From Cryobacterium sp. M96 (lineage in GTDB: Bacteria; Actinomycetota; Actinomycetes; Actinomycetales; Microbacteriaceae): a stretch of DNA of 64,000 nucleotides. The stretch lies in the NCBI RefSeq assembly GCF_002929845.1, contig NZ_PJJS01000054.1, positions 144,392 to 208,391 of the forward strand. Reading direction: 5' to 3'. The notes under the pieces were generated by a model. That model was given only the letters and a program-made list of their open reading frames with translations. It did not search any database and was not told the DNA's origin. Positions 26,262 through 35,296 of the stretch are shown one piece after another (positions within the stretch are counted from its first letter, which is position 1; every line of letters begins with the position of its first letter). The translations under genes were made by a program, and so were the position numbers.

Positions 26262-26990
26262 ATGACTTCGAGTGTGGAAATTCGCGGCGGCGTCGAGCTA
26301 CCGGCCGTGCGCGAGCAGATCGAGCTGCACACCGCGGACGGCCTGACCTTGGTCGGCGAACTGGCCACGCCCGTGAGCCGGGCACCGGTGGCGACGCTGG
26401 TGACGCTGCATCCGCTGCCCACCCACGGCGGCTTCATGGACTCGCACATCCTGCGCAAGGCGGCCGGGCGGCTGCCGGCCTTGGCCGACCTGGCGGTGCT
26501 GCGCTTCAACACTCGCGGCACGACCTCGCCGCGCGGCACGAGTGGCGGCAGCTTCGGCGGCGGCGTCGATGAGCGCCTCGACGTTGCCGCCGCGATGGCG
26601 TTCGTCGCCGAGCGCGGGCTGCCCGATCCCTGGCTGCTCGGCTGGTCGTTCGGCACGGAGCTTGCAATCAAGTACGGCCTGGAGCACCCGATCCGGGGTG
26701 CCATCCTCTTGTCTCCGCCACTGCACCGGGCCTCTGACGCCGAGCTGGCCGCCTGGACCGGCCGGGACGCGCGGCTGGTGGCCGTCATCCCCGAGTTCGA
26801 CGACTATCTCCGCCCCGAGGAGGCCCGGGAACGCTTCGCGAGCGTGCCGGACACCCGGCTCATCGCCGTGGAGGGCGGGAAGCACCTGTGGGTGGGGGAG
26901 AGTGCCACCCGCCGCGTACTCGACGAGATCGTCGCCGTGGTCAACCCGGCCGCCGCGCCTCTGCCCACGGAGTGGACTGCGTCGGCCTAG
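26262..26990 (+). CDS. Alpha/beta hydrolase
   Basis: 242 aa. The nucleophile elbow is GWSFGTELA; the oxyanion region is LHPLPTHGG and a late His lies in VEGGKHLWVGE. FNTRGTTSPRGTSGG resembles the CocE/YfbB-like dienelactone-hydrolase-type group of small esterases. Substrate unknown. ATG 26262 is preceded by GGGGAGAAACC. Confidence 0.85.
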   Translation: MTSSVEIRGGVELPAVREQIELHTADGLTLVGELATPVSRAPVATLVTLHPLPTHGGFMDSHILRKAAGRLPALADLAVLRFNTRGTTSPRGTSGGSFGGGVDERLDVAAAMAFVAERGLPDPWLLGWSFGTELAIKYGLEHPIRGAILLSPPLHRASDAELAAWTGRDARLVAVIPEFDDYLRPEEARERFASVPDTRLIAVEGGKHLWVGESATRRVLDEIVAVVNPAAAPLPTEWTASA

Positions 26991-27002
26991 TACCCGATCG
27001 GC

Positions 27003-28052
27003 CTAGAGTTTGTTCTGTCGGGGGATCACGACCTGCTTGATGATCATGATGGTTGCCGCGGCGACGGGGATGGCGATCAGCGCGCCGAGGATGCCGAGCA
27101 GACTGCCGCCCGCGAGAGCGGCGACCACAACGACGGCGCCGGGAACGGACACGGCCCGGTTCATGATGTTGGGGCTGAGCAGGTAGGCCTCTACCTGCAT
27201 GTAGATCAGGTAGTAGATCGCGGCGACCAACGCTGTGAACGTCGAGCTGCCGATTCCGGGGATCAGGCAGGTCAGCACGATGATGATCGACCCGGAGATC
27301 GTGCCCACGAGGGGGATCAGCGAGAACAGGAACGCGATCAGCGCGAGCAGCGCCGGGAACGGCGCGCCGATGATCGACAGGAAGGTGAAGCTGAGCACGC
27401 CGTTGCAGAGCGCCAGGGCTCCCTGGCCGATCACGAATCGGCCGACGGATGTCGTGATCTGCTCACTGAGATCGGCGAACCGAGCCCGCTTCGAGGCTGG
27501 TACCAGCTGGTATACGGCCTGCTTGATGCTGTTCAGCGATGCCGTGAAGTACAGCGTGAGGATCAGGATGATCAGGGCGCCGAAAAGTCCGCTGACGATG
27601 GCGAGGCCGGACTGGATGATCGTGCTCGTGATGTTGGTGATGTTGCCGCCGACGAAATCGGTGACCGACTCTGTGATTTTCGATAGCGGGAGAGCCGGAA
27701 ACTGCCTCTGTACATCGGCGAGAAAGGTGGAGGTGTTGATCGACGTGACCAGGTCCGGGATGGCCTTGGAGAGGTTGGAGACCTGGTTGACGATGATCGG
27801 CACGACGGCGAAGATCACTCCGGTCAGAACCCCGATCACGGCAACAAGCACCGTGAGCATGGCTGCCCAGCGGGGAAACCTCTTCTTCTCCAGCCAGGAG
27901 ATGGCCGGGTCGAGCCCGAGCGCGAGGAACAGTGCCGCACCGATGTAGGTGATGATCGTTTGCAGAGTGATCACCGACGTGATGATGAGCAGGCCGACGC
28001 CGACGCCCAGGGTGCCGATCAGTCCGACGCGAAAAGCATTCTGGATCTTCAC
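27003..28052 (-). CDS. AI-2E family transporter (PerM/UPF0118)
   Basis: 349 aa with about eight hydrophobic segments. Typical parts are TYIGAALFLALGLDPAISWL, the loop with repeated hydrophobic helices, and GPxP-like SIIGAPFPALLALIAFLFSLIPLVGTISG. Members range from autoinducer export to ion antiport; no substrate can be assigned. GTG start with GAGGGG upstream. It is convergent with the hydrolase gene and lies 20 bases from the end of the coiled-coil gene, so it is likely in one operon with it. Confidence 0.88.
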   Translation of the reverse strand: MKIQNAFRVGLIGTLGVGVGLLIITSVITLQTIITYIGAALFLALGLDPAISWLEKKRFPRWAAMLTVLVAVIGVLTGVIFAVVPIIVNQVSNLSKAIPDLVTSINTSTFLADVQRQFPALPLSKITESVTDFVGGNITNITSTIIQSGLAIVSGLFGALIILILTLYFTASLNSIKQAVYQLVPASKRARFADLSEQITTSVGRFVIGQGALALCNGVLSFTFLSIIGAPFPALLALIAFLFSLIPLVGTISGSIIIVLTCLIPGIGSSTFTALVAAIYYLIYMQVEAYLLSPNIMNRAVSVPGAVVVVAALAGGSLLGILGALIAIPVAAATIMIIKQVVIPRQNKL

Positions 28053-28072
28053 TGATATCCCCTCGGCTGGTG

Positions 28073-29695
28073 TCAGCGCTCGTCGTCGTCGCTGGCGGCG
28101 ACCTTTTCCGCCTGTGTGAGCAGACCGCGCAGGCTCTCGAAGTAGCCGGCCACGGCGTCACGCTCAATCCTAATCTGGGACAGACGCTCCTCCGCGTCGG
28201 CCACAAGCACGCGCGTGCGCAGTTCGGCATCGGTCGCCAGCGCGGCGGCCCGCGTCTCGGCGTCCCGCACCAGACGTTCCGCCGACTCCTCGGCAACCTT
28301 CTTCGATGCCCTGACCTCGTCGCGGGCGGAGGCGTCCAGCTGGTCGTTCAATGCGCGCAGTTCGACCGTGCGCCGGTTGGTCTCGGCAAGCTGCTTGGTG
28401 GCATCCGCGACGAACTTCTGCGTCTGGGCCACCGCCTCCTGGTGGCGCTGCAGCTGGCCCTGCTCCGCTTCGTCCCGCCGGGCCTTCAGCTCGACGTCGA
28501 GGTCGGCCCTGGTCTGATCGATCTCGCGCTTGAGCTTGGCGGCTTCGTGCTCTCCCCGCTTGCGGGTGGCCGTCAGATGGTTCTCCAGGTCGATGCGCAG
28601 CTGCTCGCTTTCGGCGGTGAAGTCGGCGCGGGTCTGCTCATTGTCCCGACCGAGGTCGGCGTGTGACTGTTCGATCTCGGCCGCGAGGCCCACGCGCGCC
28701 TTGTCGACCTCGCGGCTGAGGTCGGCGCGCTGGCGTTCGAGGTCGCGGGCTAGGTCGGTCTGGGCCTGCTCGCTTTCAACGGACAAATCGGCGCGCTGCT
28801 GCAGCGTCTCCCGTTCGAGGTCGGTTTTCGCCTGCTCGATCTCGATCGCGAGAAGGTTGCGGGCCTGCTCGGTCTCGTGGGCGAGGTCGATGCGAGCCTG
28901 TTCGGTTTCCCGGGCGAGGTCTATGCGGTGCTGTTCCGTCTCGGCGGCGAGGTCGATGCGAGCCTGTTCGGTTTCCCGGGCCAGGTCGGCGCGTTGCTGG
29001 TCGAGTTCGTGGGCGACTTCGGAGCGGGTCAACTCGGTCTCGCTCGTGAGCCCGGCCGCGACCTCGCGGGCCTCGGTCGCCTCCCGCTGGGCCACCACGC
29101 GAACCTCGGCGGCCTCGCGCTCCGCTTCCGAGCGGATCGCGGCGACTTCCCGCTTCACGGTTGCGCGCAGCTCGGCGGCCTCGGTGGCCACCGCTCCGCG
29201 GATGGCCGCCGCTTCGTGCACGGCGTCCTGGGTGAGCGTGGTGGAGTCCTCGTGGGCCCGGGCGAGTAAGTCGTCGGCTTCAGCGACGGCATCATTGAGG
29301 ATGCGGCCGGCCTTGACCGCGGCATCCGACAGTGCCCGTTCGGCCTGCTCCTTGCCCTCGCGGAGCAGGGTCTGCACTTCGCTTGCTGCGGAGGCGCGCA
29401 GCCGTTCGGCGTCGATGTCCGCCTGGGCGATCACCCTCGTCGACTGCTCTTCCGCCACGCGCAGGGTGTTCTCGAGCTTGGTGCCGAGGCCGGAGAACGT
29501 GGGGCTGCCGACCTCTTCGATTTCCGCGTTCAGATCGTCGATCTGGGTGGTGAGACGTTTGATTTCCTTCTTCGCCTCGGTGCCCTGGGTATTCGCCTGA
29601 ATCAGGTCGCGGCGCAGTCCCTGGATGGTCTTGTCGACTTCGTCGCGGTCGTAGCCGCGGAATACCTGGGTGAAGTCTGCTTCGTCGTTCGCCAC
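28073..29695 (-). CDS. Scy/FilP-like DivIVA-domain coiled-coil protein
   Basis: 540 aa. The N-terminus FTQVFRGYDRDEVDKTIQGLRRDL matches the DivIVA membrane-targeting motif. Nearly all that follows is coiled coil rich in Ala, Glu and Arg. Residues 225-378 repeat every 11 residues in pattern xDLAxETEQAR. Such proteins (Scy, FilP in Streptomyces) organise polar growth; the role here is inferred. GTG start with GAGGAG upstream. Downstream neighbour is the AI-2E transporter. Confidence 0.83.
   Translation of the reverse strand: MANDEADFTQVFRGYDRDEVDKTIQGLRRDLIQANTQGTEAKKEIKRLTTQIDDLNAEIEEVGSPTFSGLGTKLENTLRVAEEQSTRVIAQADIDAERLRASAASEVQTLLREGKEQAERALSDAAVKAGRILNDAVAEADDLLARAHEDSTTLTQDAVHEAAAIRGAVATEAAELRATVKREVAAIRSEAEREAAEVRVVAQREATEAREVAAGLTSETELTRSEVAHELDQQRADLARETEQARIDLAAETEQHRIDLARETEQARIDLAHETEQARNLLAIEIEQAKTDLERETLQQRADLSVESEQAQTDLARDLERQRADLSREVDKARVGLAAEIEQSHADLGRDNEQTRADFTAESEQLRIDLENHLTATRKRGEHEAAKLKREIDQTRADLDVELKARRDEAEQGQLQRHQEAVAQTQKFVADATKQLAETNRRTVELRALNDQLDASARDEVRASKKVAEESAERLVRDAETRAAALATDAELRTRVLVADAEERLSQIRIERDAVAGYFESLRGLLTQAEKVAASDDDER
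28562..29023 (-). repeat. Fourteen contiguous 11-residue (33-bp) coiled-coil repeats
   Basis: Residues 225-378 of the protein above split exactly into 11-mers with no gap, e.g. ADLARETEQAR, IDLAAETEQHR, IDLARETEQAR, ADLSREVDKAR. Position 3 is almost always Leu and position 11 mostly Arg. The period indicates a hendecad coil instead of a heptad one. Confidence 0.9.
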
Positions 29696-29925
29696 GCTGT
29701 CTCCTCAAAATGGGCCTCTGACCCCCGTTTACGGACTGACGAAGGAAGCCTCCACAATTTTAGTCTGTTCAGTAGGCACTGGCGCGTCCCAACCCGAGGG
29801 ATTATTAGGTGCCTCTCAGGGGCAACCAGTATCGTAAGACGTCCTGTCTGTTGCTGATCGGGCCCGCATCCGGGTCCAACGTGCCCGTGTGCGCGATGAG
29901 CGGCCGGCGACACAGGAGGGTTGAC

Positions 29926-31749
29926 GTGCGTTTTGTTCTTGCCATAGTGGCATTCGTCCTTGCTGCGGCAATGATTGTGCTCGGCATCGCCCAGCGGACC
30001 CTTTTTCTCGATCCGGCCTCGGTGAGCCTGAGCGCATCCGTGGAGGACGCCCGCTTCGCGGTGGTCGAGCCCAGTGCTCTCAACGCCGTGCCGGGAAGCC
30101 AGACGATCACCGTCAGCGGTTCCGACACGGTTTTCCTGGCCTACGGGCGCACCGACGACGTCAAGGCGTGGCTCGGAGACGAACCGTTCGTCGACATCCG
30201 CAAGGACAAGGACACGGTCGCCCTCAGCAGCACACTCATCGATCCGGCTACGGAGGCCGAATCGGCCGCCGAGTCTGAGTCCGGCTCTGCGGCGCCAGCG
30301 GACTCCGCGGCTGAGTCGGAGACGGTCACCAACCCGGAGGGCTCCGACCTGTGGCTGCAGGAGTTCACGGCTGAGAACACGCTGACCACCACTCTCAAGG
30401 TTCCCGACGGCATCTCCCTGATCGTGGCCTCCGACGGCACGGCCTCCGCGCCCACAGATGTCAGCCTGTCCTGGCCCACCGACAACTCCACACCCTGGGC
30501 AGGCCCGCTGATCGTCGGCGGCGCGGCCGTCGGCCTAATCGGCTTGATCATCTACCTCCTGGCGCTCCTGCACCTGCGCCGCTCCCGCGGCCCCCGCCGC
30601 AATCTGCCCCGCGGGCCACGGATGCCCCGGCTCCCGCGCGTGCCCCGTCCGAAGGCCATCAAGCCGAGCCAGATCAACGGATCCGGTAAGTCGATCGCTC
30701 GGTCCATGGTCGCCATGCCCCTGATCCTGGTCAGCGGTTTGGTGCTCAGCGGTTGCTCGGCCGATTTCTGGCCGGCCACGTCCGCTCCCGACGCCGCCAC
30801 CAGCGGGACGCCGACTCCGACCGACACCGCCGGCCCGGCCCAGGACGTGCCGCCGCCCGCCGTGACGGTGCCGCAGCTCGAACGCATCGTGGCCGATATC
30901 GCCTCGCTGACCGCGGATGCCGATGCGAACCTCAACGCCGACATCCTCGCCACCCGGTTCACCGGCCCGGCACTGGAGAAGCGACTGGCGAACTACAAGA
31001 TCCGGGGGGCCGACCCGGCCATCGCCGCGCTGCCGGCGCTGCCCACGTCACCCCTCCGGCTCACGCTGCCGCAGCAGTCCTCCACCTGGCCGCGCGTCGT
31101 CATGACGGTCCTCCAGGACGAGGCTGACACTGCCGCCGCGCCGACGGCCCTCGTGCTGCGACAGGAGTCGCCGCGGGCCGACTACCTGGTCGAATACATG
31201 ATTCAGCTTGAAGCGGCCGCCACGGTTCCCAAGGTCGCCCCGGCGACCATCGGCGCCCCGATCATTGCACCCGACTCCACGTTCCTCCTGCTCTCACCCG
31301 ACCAGGTCGCCGCGGCCTACGCCGACGTGCTCCAGCTGGGGGAGGCCAGCCCCTCCTACGCCCTGTTCGAGGCGGAGGGCGACAGCTTCCGCACCCAGGT
31401 CACCGAACTGAAGACCTCACGCCAGGCCGGCCTGCCCTCGACGGCGTCGATCGAATTCGGTGCGGCCGCCGGCACCGGGCGCACCGTGGCATTGGCGACC
31501 AACGACTCCGGCAGTATCGTCGCCGTGAGCCTGACCGAGACCGAGACGGTGAAACCGGTGGATGCCGGCGCGACCGTGAGCCCCGAGGGTGCCAGCAAGG
31601 CCCTCTCCGGCATCACCGCCACGGCCAAGGGCATCACCAGCACCTACGGCGACCAGCTCCTGTTCCATGTTCCGGCCGCCGGTTCGAACGAAAAAATCGT
31701 CTTCCTTGGTTTCTCCCAGGGTCTGATCTCATCAACGGAGCTTCCATGA
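29926..31749 (+). CDS. Membrane protein fused to a lipoprotein-like domain, unknown function
   Basis: 607 aa. Segment 1 (residues 3-22) and segment 2 (192-216) flank an acidic outer domain. A very basic linker (217-260, RRSRGPRRNLPRGPRMPRL) follows, then a third hydrophobic stretch ending in lipobox LVLSGC (C277), and a 330-residue domain without known motif. The layout looks like a membrane protein joined to a lipoprotein precursor. GTG 29926 has AGGAGG six bases before. It overlaps the next gene by four bases (ATGA). Confidence 0.75.
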   Translation: MRFVLAIVAFVLAAAMIVLGIAQRTLFLDPASVSLSASVEDARFAVVEPSALNAVPGSQTITVSGSDTVFLAYGRTDDVKAWLGDEPFVDIRKDKDTVALSSTLIDPATEAESAAESESGSAAPADSAAESETVTNPEGSDLWLQEFTAENTLTTTLKVPDGISLIVASDGTASAPTDVSLSWPTDNSTPWAGPLIVGGAAVGLIGLIIYLLALLHLRRSRGPRRNLPRGPRMPRLPRVPRPKAIKPSQINGSGKSIARSMVAMPLILVSGLVLSGCSADFWPATSAPDAATSGTPTPTDTAGPAQDVPPPAVTVPQLERIVADIASLTADADANLNADILATRFTGPALEKRLANYKIRGADPAIAALPALPTSPLRLTLPQQSSTWPRVVMTVLQDEADTAAAPTALVLRQESPRADYLVEYMIQLEAAATVPKVAPATIGAPIIAPDSTFLLLSPDQVAAAYADVLQLGEASPSYALFEAEGDSFRTQVTELKTSRQAGLPSTASIEFGAAAGTGRTVALATNDSGSIVAVSLTETETVKPVDAGATVSPEGASKALSGITATAKGITSTYGDQLLFHVPAAGSNEKIVFLGFSQGLISSTELP

Positions 31750-32747
31750 GTGTTGTCCCCCCGTCCCTGTCCGGCATGAACCTGCGCGGAGCCGTCGACC
31801 TGTCTACGCTGGTGAACCGTCCACCGGCGCCGGCCGCGGGCGCACCGCCGGCGCCGGGCGCACCGCCGGCGCCGGGCGTGCCCGGTACACCCGCGGCGGG
31901 TCCGGTCGCGGTACCCAGCCTCGTGCTCGAGGGCACGGATGCGAATTTCGGCGAAATACTGGAACTCTCGATGAGTGTTCCGGTCATCGTGGACCTCTGG
32001 GCCGAATGGTGTGAGCCGTGCAAGCAGCTCACGCCGATCCTGGAAAAGCTCGTCCTGGAATACGCCGGCCAGTTCGTGCTGGCCAAGGTCGACGTGGACT
32101 CGAACCCGCAGCTCACCCAGGCCTTCCAGGCGCAATCGATCCCGACCGTGGCCGCCGTGATCGGCGGTCAGCCGGTGCAGCTGTTCAGTGGCGCACTGCC
32201 TGAGGGCCAGGTGCGCGAGGTTCTGCACCGGGTCTTCGAGCTCGCGGCGCAGCACGGCGTCACCGCCATGGCGGCCGCCCCGGAGGCCTCCGGCGACGCC
32301 GAAGCGGAGGCGCCGGCCTCCGGAGAACCCGAGCTGCCGCCGCTGCACCAAGAGGCCTACGACGCCATCGACCGCGGAGACTATGACGCGGCGATCGCTC
32401 TCTACAAGACCGCGCTGGCGCGGGACCCCCGGGACCAGATGGCCGTCGCCGGCCTGGCCCAGGTGAGCCTCCTGGCCCGGTTGCACGGCAAGACCATGGC
32501 CGAGATCCGCTCAGCCGCCGCGGCCGCGCCCGACGACCTGCTAACGCAGCTCGCGGTCGCCGACCTCGACCTCTCCGGCGGTCACATCGAGGATGCCTTC
32601 GATCGGCTGCTCGCCCTCTTTCCCGCGCAGGAGCCGGCCGGCCGCAACCTGATCCGCGAGCGCATCCTGGAGATGTTCGAGGTCATCGGCCAAGACGACC
32701 CGCGGGTGCCGCCCACCCGCTCCCGCCTCACCGCGCTGCTGTACTAG
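31746..32747 (+). CDS. Thioredoxin-TPR protein (CnoX/YbbN-like)
   Basis: 333 aa. A Pro/Ala-rich lead (25-55) precedes a thioredoxin domain with active site WAEWCEPCKQL (C89, C92) and the cis-Pro in SIPTVAAVIGG. After an acidic linker, a tetratricopeptide domain begins (LHQEAYDAIDRGDYDAAIALYKTAL). YbbN/CnoX proteins are redox chaperones linked to GroEL or protein repair. Translation is coupled to the preceding gene by ATGA. Confidence 0.9.
   Translation: MSVVPPSLSGMNLRGAVDLSTLVNRPPAPAAGAPPAPGAPPAPGVPGTPAAGPVAVPSLVLEGTDANFGEILELSMSVPVIVDLWAEWCEPCKQLTPILEKLVLEYAGQFVLAKVDVDSNPQLTQAFQAQSIPTVAAVIGGQPVQLFSGALPEGQVREVLHRVFELAAQHGVTAMAAAPEASGDAEAEAPASGEPELPPLHQEAYDAIDRGDYDAAIALYKTALARDPRDQMAVAGLAQVSLLARLHGKTMAEIRSAAAAAPDDLLTQLAVADLDLSGGHIEDAFDRLLALFPAQEPAGRNLIRERILEMFEVIGQDDPRVPPTRSRLTALLY
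31839..31874 (+). repeat. Two 18-bp tandem copies in the thioredoxin gene
   Basis: GGCGCACCGCCGGCGCCG at 31839-31856 and 31857-31874, coding the repeated Gly-Ala-Pro-Pro-Ala-Pro unit of the N-terminal linker. Confidence 0.85.
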
Positions 32748-32757
32748 ACGACGGCGT

Positions 32758-32852
32758 CGAACCAATTCAACGGAGATTTTGGTCTAGAACCGCTTTTTAG
32801 TGGTGTCTGGAGCTGATTTCGGCAAAATCTCCGTCGAATTCGTTTGGAATGG
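32758..32852 (+). repeat. Palindromic intergenic element, copy A
   Basis: Left arm 32758-32781 and right arm 32823-32847 are inverted copies around AATCTCCGT(C/T)GAATT. A 40-base centre lies between them. The outer right end runs GAATTCGTTTGG. It sits between two convergent genes (thioredoxin gene and glgB). It matches copy B at 59.9 kb in opposite orientation. Confidence 0.75.
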
Positions 32853-32882
32853 AGTCGCTCAGGCCCACGCGTCCGAAGTGGC

Positions 32883-32920
32883 AAAAAAATGGCCCCGTCG
32901 GCGTTTTGACGGGGCCATTT
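32883..32920 (-). terminator. glgB intrinsic terminator
   Basis: Arms AAATGGCCCCGTC (32887-32899) and GACGGGGCCATTT (32908-32920) with an 8-base loop. On the minus strand a run of seven T follows the stem. It lies 31 bases after the glgB stop. Confidence 0.92.
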
Positions 32921-32950
32921 CCGCGCTCTCGCGAACTGGGGCGAAGCGGG

Positions 32951-35296
32951 TCAGCGTTGCAGGCGCAGCCAGAGACCGGCCAGCGGGGGCAGGGTCACCA
33001 CAGCGGATGCCGGGCGTCCGGCCCACGGCACGTCGAGCGCGGTCACGGCACCCAGGTTTCCGACCCCGGAGCCGCCGAAGTCCGCGGCATCCGTGTTCAG
33101 AATCTCTTCCCACACCCCGGCGAACGGCAGGCCGACCTGGTAACCGTTGTGCGGCGCCCCGGAGAAGTTGAACAGGCAGGCAATGGGGTTGCCGTCGGTG
33201 TCCCAGCGCAGGAACGAGACCACGTTCTGGGCGGCCGCGCCGCCCTCGAGCAGCTCGAAGCCGCTCGGGTCGTTGTCCTTAGCCCAAAGGCTCGGGTTCG
33301 ACCGGTACACCCGGTTCAGTTGACCGACAAGCGTGAACAGGCCGCGGTGAGCCGGCTGGTCGAGGGTCCACCAGTCCAGGCCGCGCTCTTCGCTCCACTC
33401 AGAGCGCTGCCCGAATTCCTGGCCCATGAACAGAAGTTGCTTGCCGGGGTGCGCCCACATGAAGGCGAGGTAGGCGCGCACGTTGGCGAGCTGCTGCCAG
33501 GAGTCACCGGGCATCTTCGCGACCAGCGAGCCCTTGCCGTGCACGACCTCGTCGTGGCTGATCGGCAACAGGAAATTCTCGCTGAACGCGTAGACGAATG
33601 AGAACGTGATCTGGTTGTGGTGGTGCGCCCGGTACATCGGGTCGACCTGCATGTACTCCAGCGTGTCGTGCATCCAGCCCATGTTCCATTTGAAACCGAA
33701 CCCGAGACCACCGGCACTGGTCTGCGCCGTGACCCCACCCCAGTTAGTGGACTCCTCGGCGATCATGACCGCTCCGGGATTGCGCTTGTAGGCGGTGGCC
33801 GTGATCTCCTGCAACAGGCTGATCGCCTCGAGGTTCTCGTTGCCGCCGTGGATGTTCGGCTCCCACTGACCGTCTTCGCGGGAGTAGTCCAGGTAGAGCA
33901 TCGAGGCCACGGCGTCGACCCGCAGCCCGTCGATGTGGAACTCCTCGAGCCAGTAGAGGGCGTTCGCGACCAGAAAGTTGCGAACCTGCTTCTGGCCGAA
34001 GTCGAAGACGTAGGTGCCCCAGTCCATCTGCTCGCCGCGGCGAGGGTCGGGATGCTCATACAGCGCTTCGCCGTCGAAGCGGGCCAGCGCAAAGTCGTCC
34101 TTCGGGAAGTGCCCGGGCACCCAGTCCATCAAGACGCCGATGCCGGCCTGGTGCAGCCGGTCGATCAGGTAGCGCAGGTCGTCGGGGTGGCCGAACCGGC
34201 TCGTCGGCGCGTAGTAGCCGGTGACCTGGTAGCCCCACGAGCCGCCGAACGGATGCTCGGTGAGCGGCATGAACTCCACGTGCGTGAACGCCAGTTCGTT
34301 CAGATAGTCGATCAGCTGGTCGGCGAGGTCGCGGTAGCTCAGCCCCGGACGCCACGACCCGACGTGCATCTCGTAGATGCTCATGGCCCGGTTGTGGGGG
34401 TCGGTGGCCGAACGGTCGGTGAGCCAGCGGGCATCCGCCCACTCGTAGCTGGTCTCACCGATGATGGAGGCCGTCTTGGGCGGGATCTCGGTGTAGCGGG
34501 CCATCGGGTCGGCCTTACGCACCCAGTCGCCCGAGCGGGTCATCAGCTCGAACTTGTAGTTGGAGCCGGCGGTCAGCCCGGGCACGAACAACTCCCAGAC
34601 CCCGGTGCTGCCCATGTTGCGCATGGCGTGCAGCGTGCCGGTCCAGGCGTTGAAGTCGCCGATCACGCGGACGGCCCGGGCATGCGGGGCCCACACGGCG
34701 AAGGATGTGCCAGACGTGGTGCCGAGCGGGCCCGCGTTCGGCCGGTAGTGGGCGCCGAGAACATCCCACAGGCGTTCGTGTCGACCCTCGCCGAGAAGGT
34801 GCAGGTCGAGCTCGCCGAGGGTGGGCAGGTAGCGATAGGGGTCATCGACGATCCAGGTGGGGGCGTCGCTGTAGCGGGCCTCCAGCAGGTAGTCCTGAAG
34901 GCCGAGAGCGCTCACGCCCTGCCAGATACCGTGGCCCAGGTGAGCCAGCTCCACATGCGCGCCCGTGGGCAGCACGGCGAAGACCTCGGTCGCGAGCGGG
35001 CGGAGGGCACGGATGACGGTGAGCGGGTCCGCGATACCGGCCTGCTCGATCAGGTGCTGGCCGAGGACCTCGTGCGGGTTGTAGTAGCTGCCGGTGGAGA
35101 CGGCCTGGAGGACGTGGTCGGCGATGACCGGCAGCTCGAACGGCGCGGGGGAGTGCAGCGCTCCGGCAGGCTTCGGCACGCTCGCCTTGACGGTTCCCTG
35201 AGGCTGGGCGGCGCCCGCCTTGTCCAGGGTCTTCCTGTCAGCGGTCTTTTTGTCTGCGGCCCTTTTGGCCGCCGGACCTCCCTGTGCGTGCTTCAT
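32951..35296 (-). CDS. glgB: 1,4-alpha-glucan branching enzyme
   Basis: Introduces alpha-1,6 branches in glycogen or maltosyl glucan. 781 aa: N-terminal Lys/Ala-rich tail of about 45 aa, a glycogen-specific N-domain, CBM48 ([20 protein letters not shown]), then GH13: [24 protein letters not shown] (Asp nucleophile), AEESTNW (acid-base Glu), [14 protein letters not shown]-terminal beta domain ends [18 protein letters not shown] 35296 overlaps the glgE stop, so the pair is coupled. Confidence 0.96.
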   Translation of the reverse strand: MKHAQGGPAAKRAADKKTADRKTLDKAGAAQPQGTVKASVPKPAGALHSPAPFELPVIADHVLQAVSTGSYYNPHEVLGQHLIEQAGIADPLTVIRALRPLATEVFAVLPTGAHVELAHLGHGIWQGVSALGLQDYLLEARYSDAPTWIVDDPYRYLPTLGELDLHLLGEGRHERLWDVLGAHYRPNAGPLGTTSGTSFAVWAPHARAVRVIGDFNAWTGTLHAMRNMGSTGVWELFVPGLTAGSNYKFELMTRSGDWVRKADPMARYTEIPPKTASIIGETSYEWADARWLTDRSATDPHNRAMSIYEMHVGSWRPGLSYRDLADQLIDYLNELAFTHVEFMPLTEHPFGGSWGYQVTGYYAPTSRFGHPDDLRYLIDRLHQAGIGVLMDWVPGHFPKDDFALARFDGEALYEHPDPRRGEQMDWGTYVFDFGQKQVRNFLVANALYWLEEFHIDGLRVDAVASMLYLDYSREDGQWEPNIHGGNENLEAISLLQEITATAYKRNPGAVMIAEESTNWGGVTAQTSAGGLGFGFKWNMGWMHDTLEYMQVDPMYRAHHHNQITFSFVYAFSENFLLPISHDEVVHGKGSLVAKMPGDSWQQLANVRAYLAFMWAHPGKQLLFMGQEFGQRSEWSEERGLDWWTLDQPAHRGLFTLVGQLNRVYRSNPSLWAKDNDPSGFELLEGGAAAQNVVSFLRWDTDGNPIACLFNFSGAPHNGYQVGLPFAGVWEEILNTDAADFGGSGVGNLGAVTALDVPWAGRPASAVVTLPPLAGLWLRLQR

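Noticed and set aside
30676-30760. Separate lipoprotein gene starting at the internal Met (residue 261) of the 29926 gene
   Set aside because: No stop separates the halves and no clear ribosome site precedes that codon; kept as one gene with the oddity reported as a finding.
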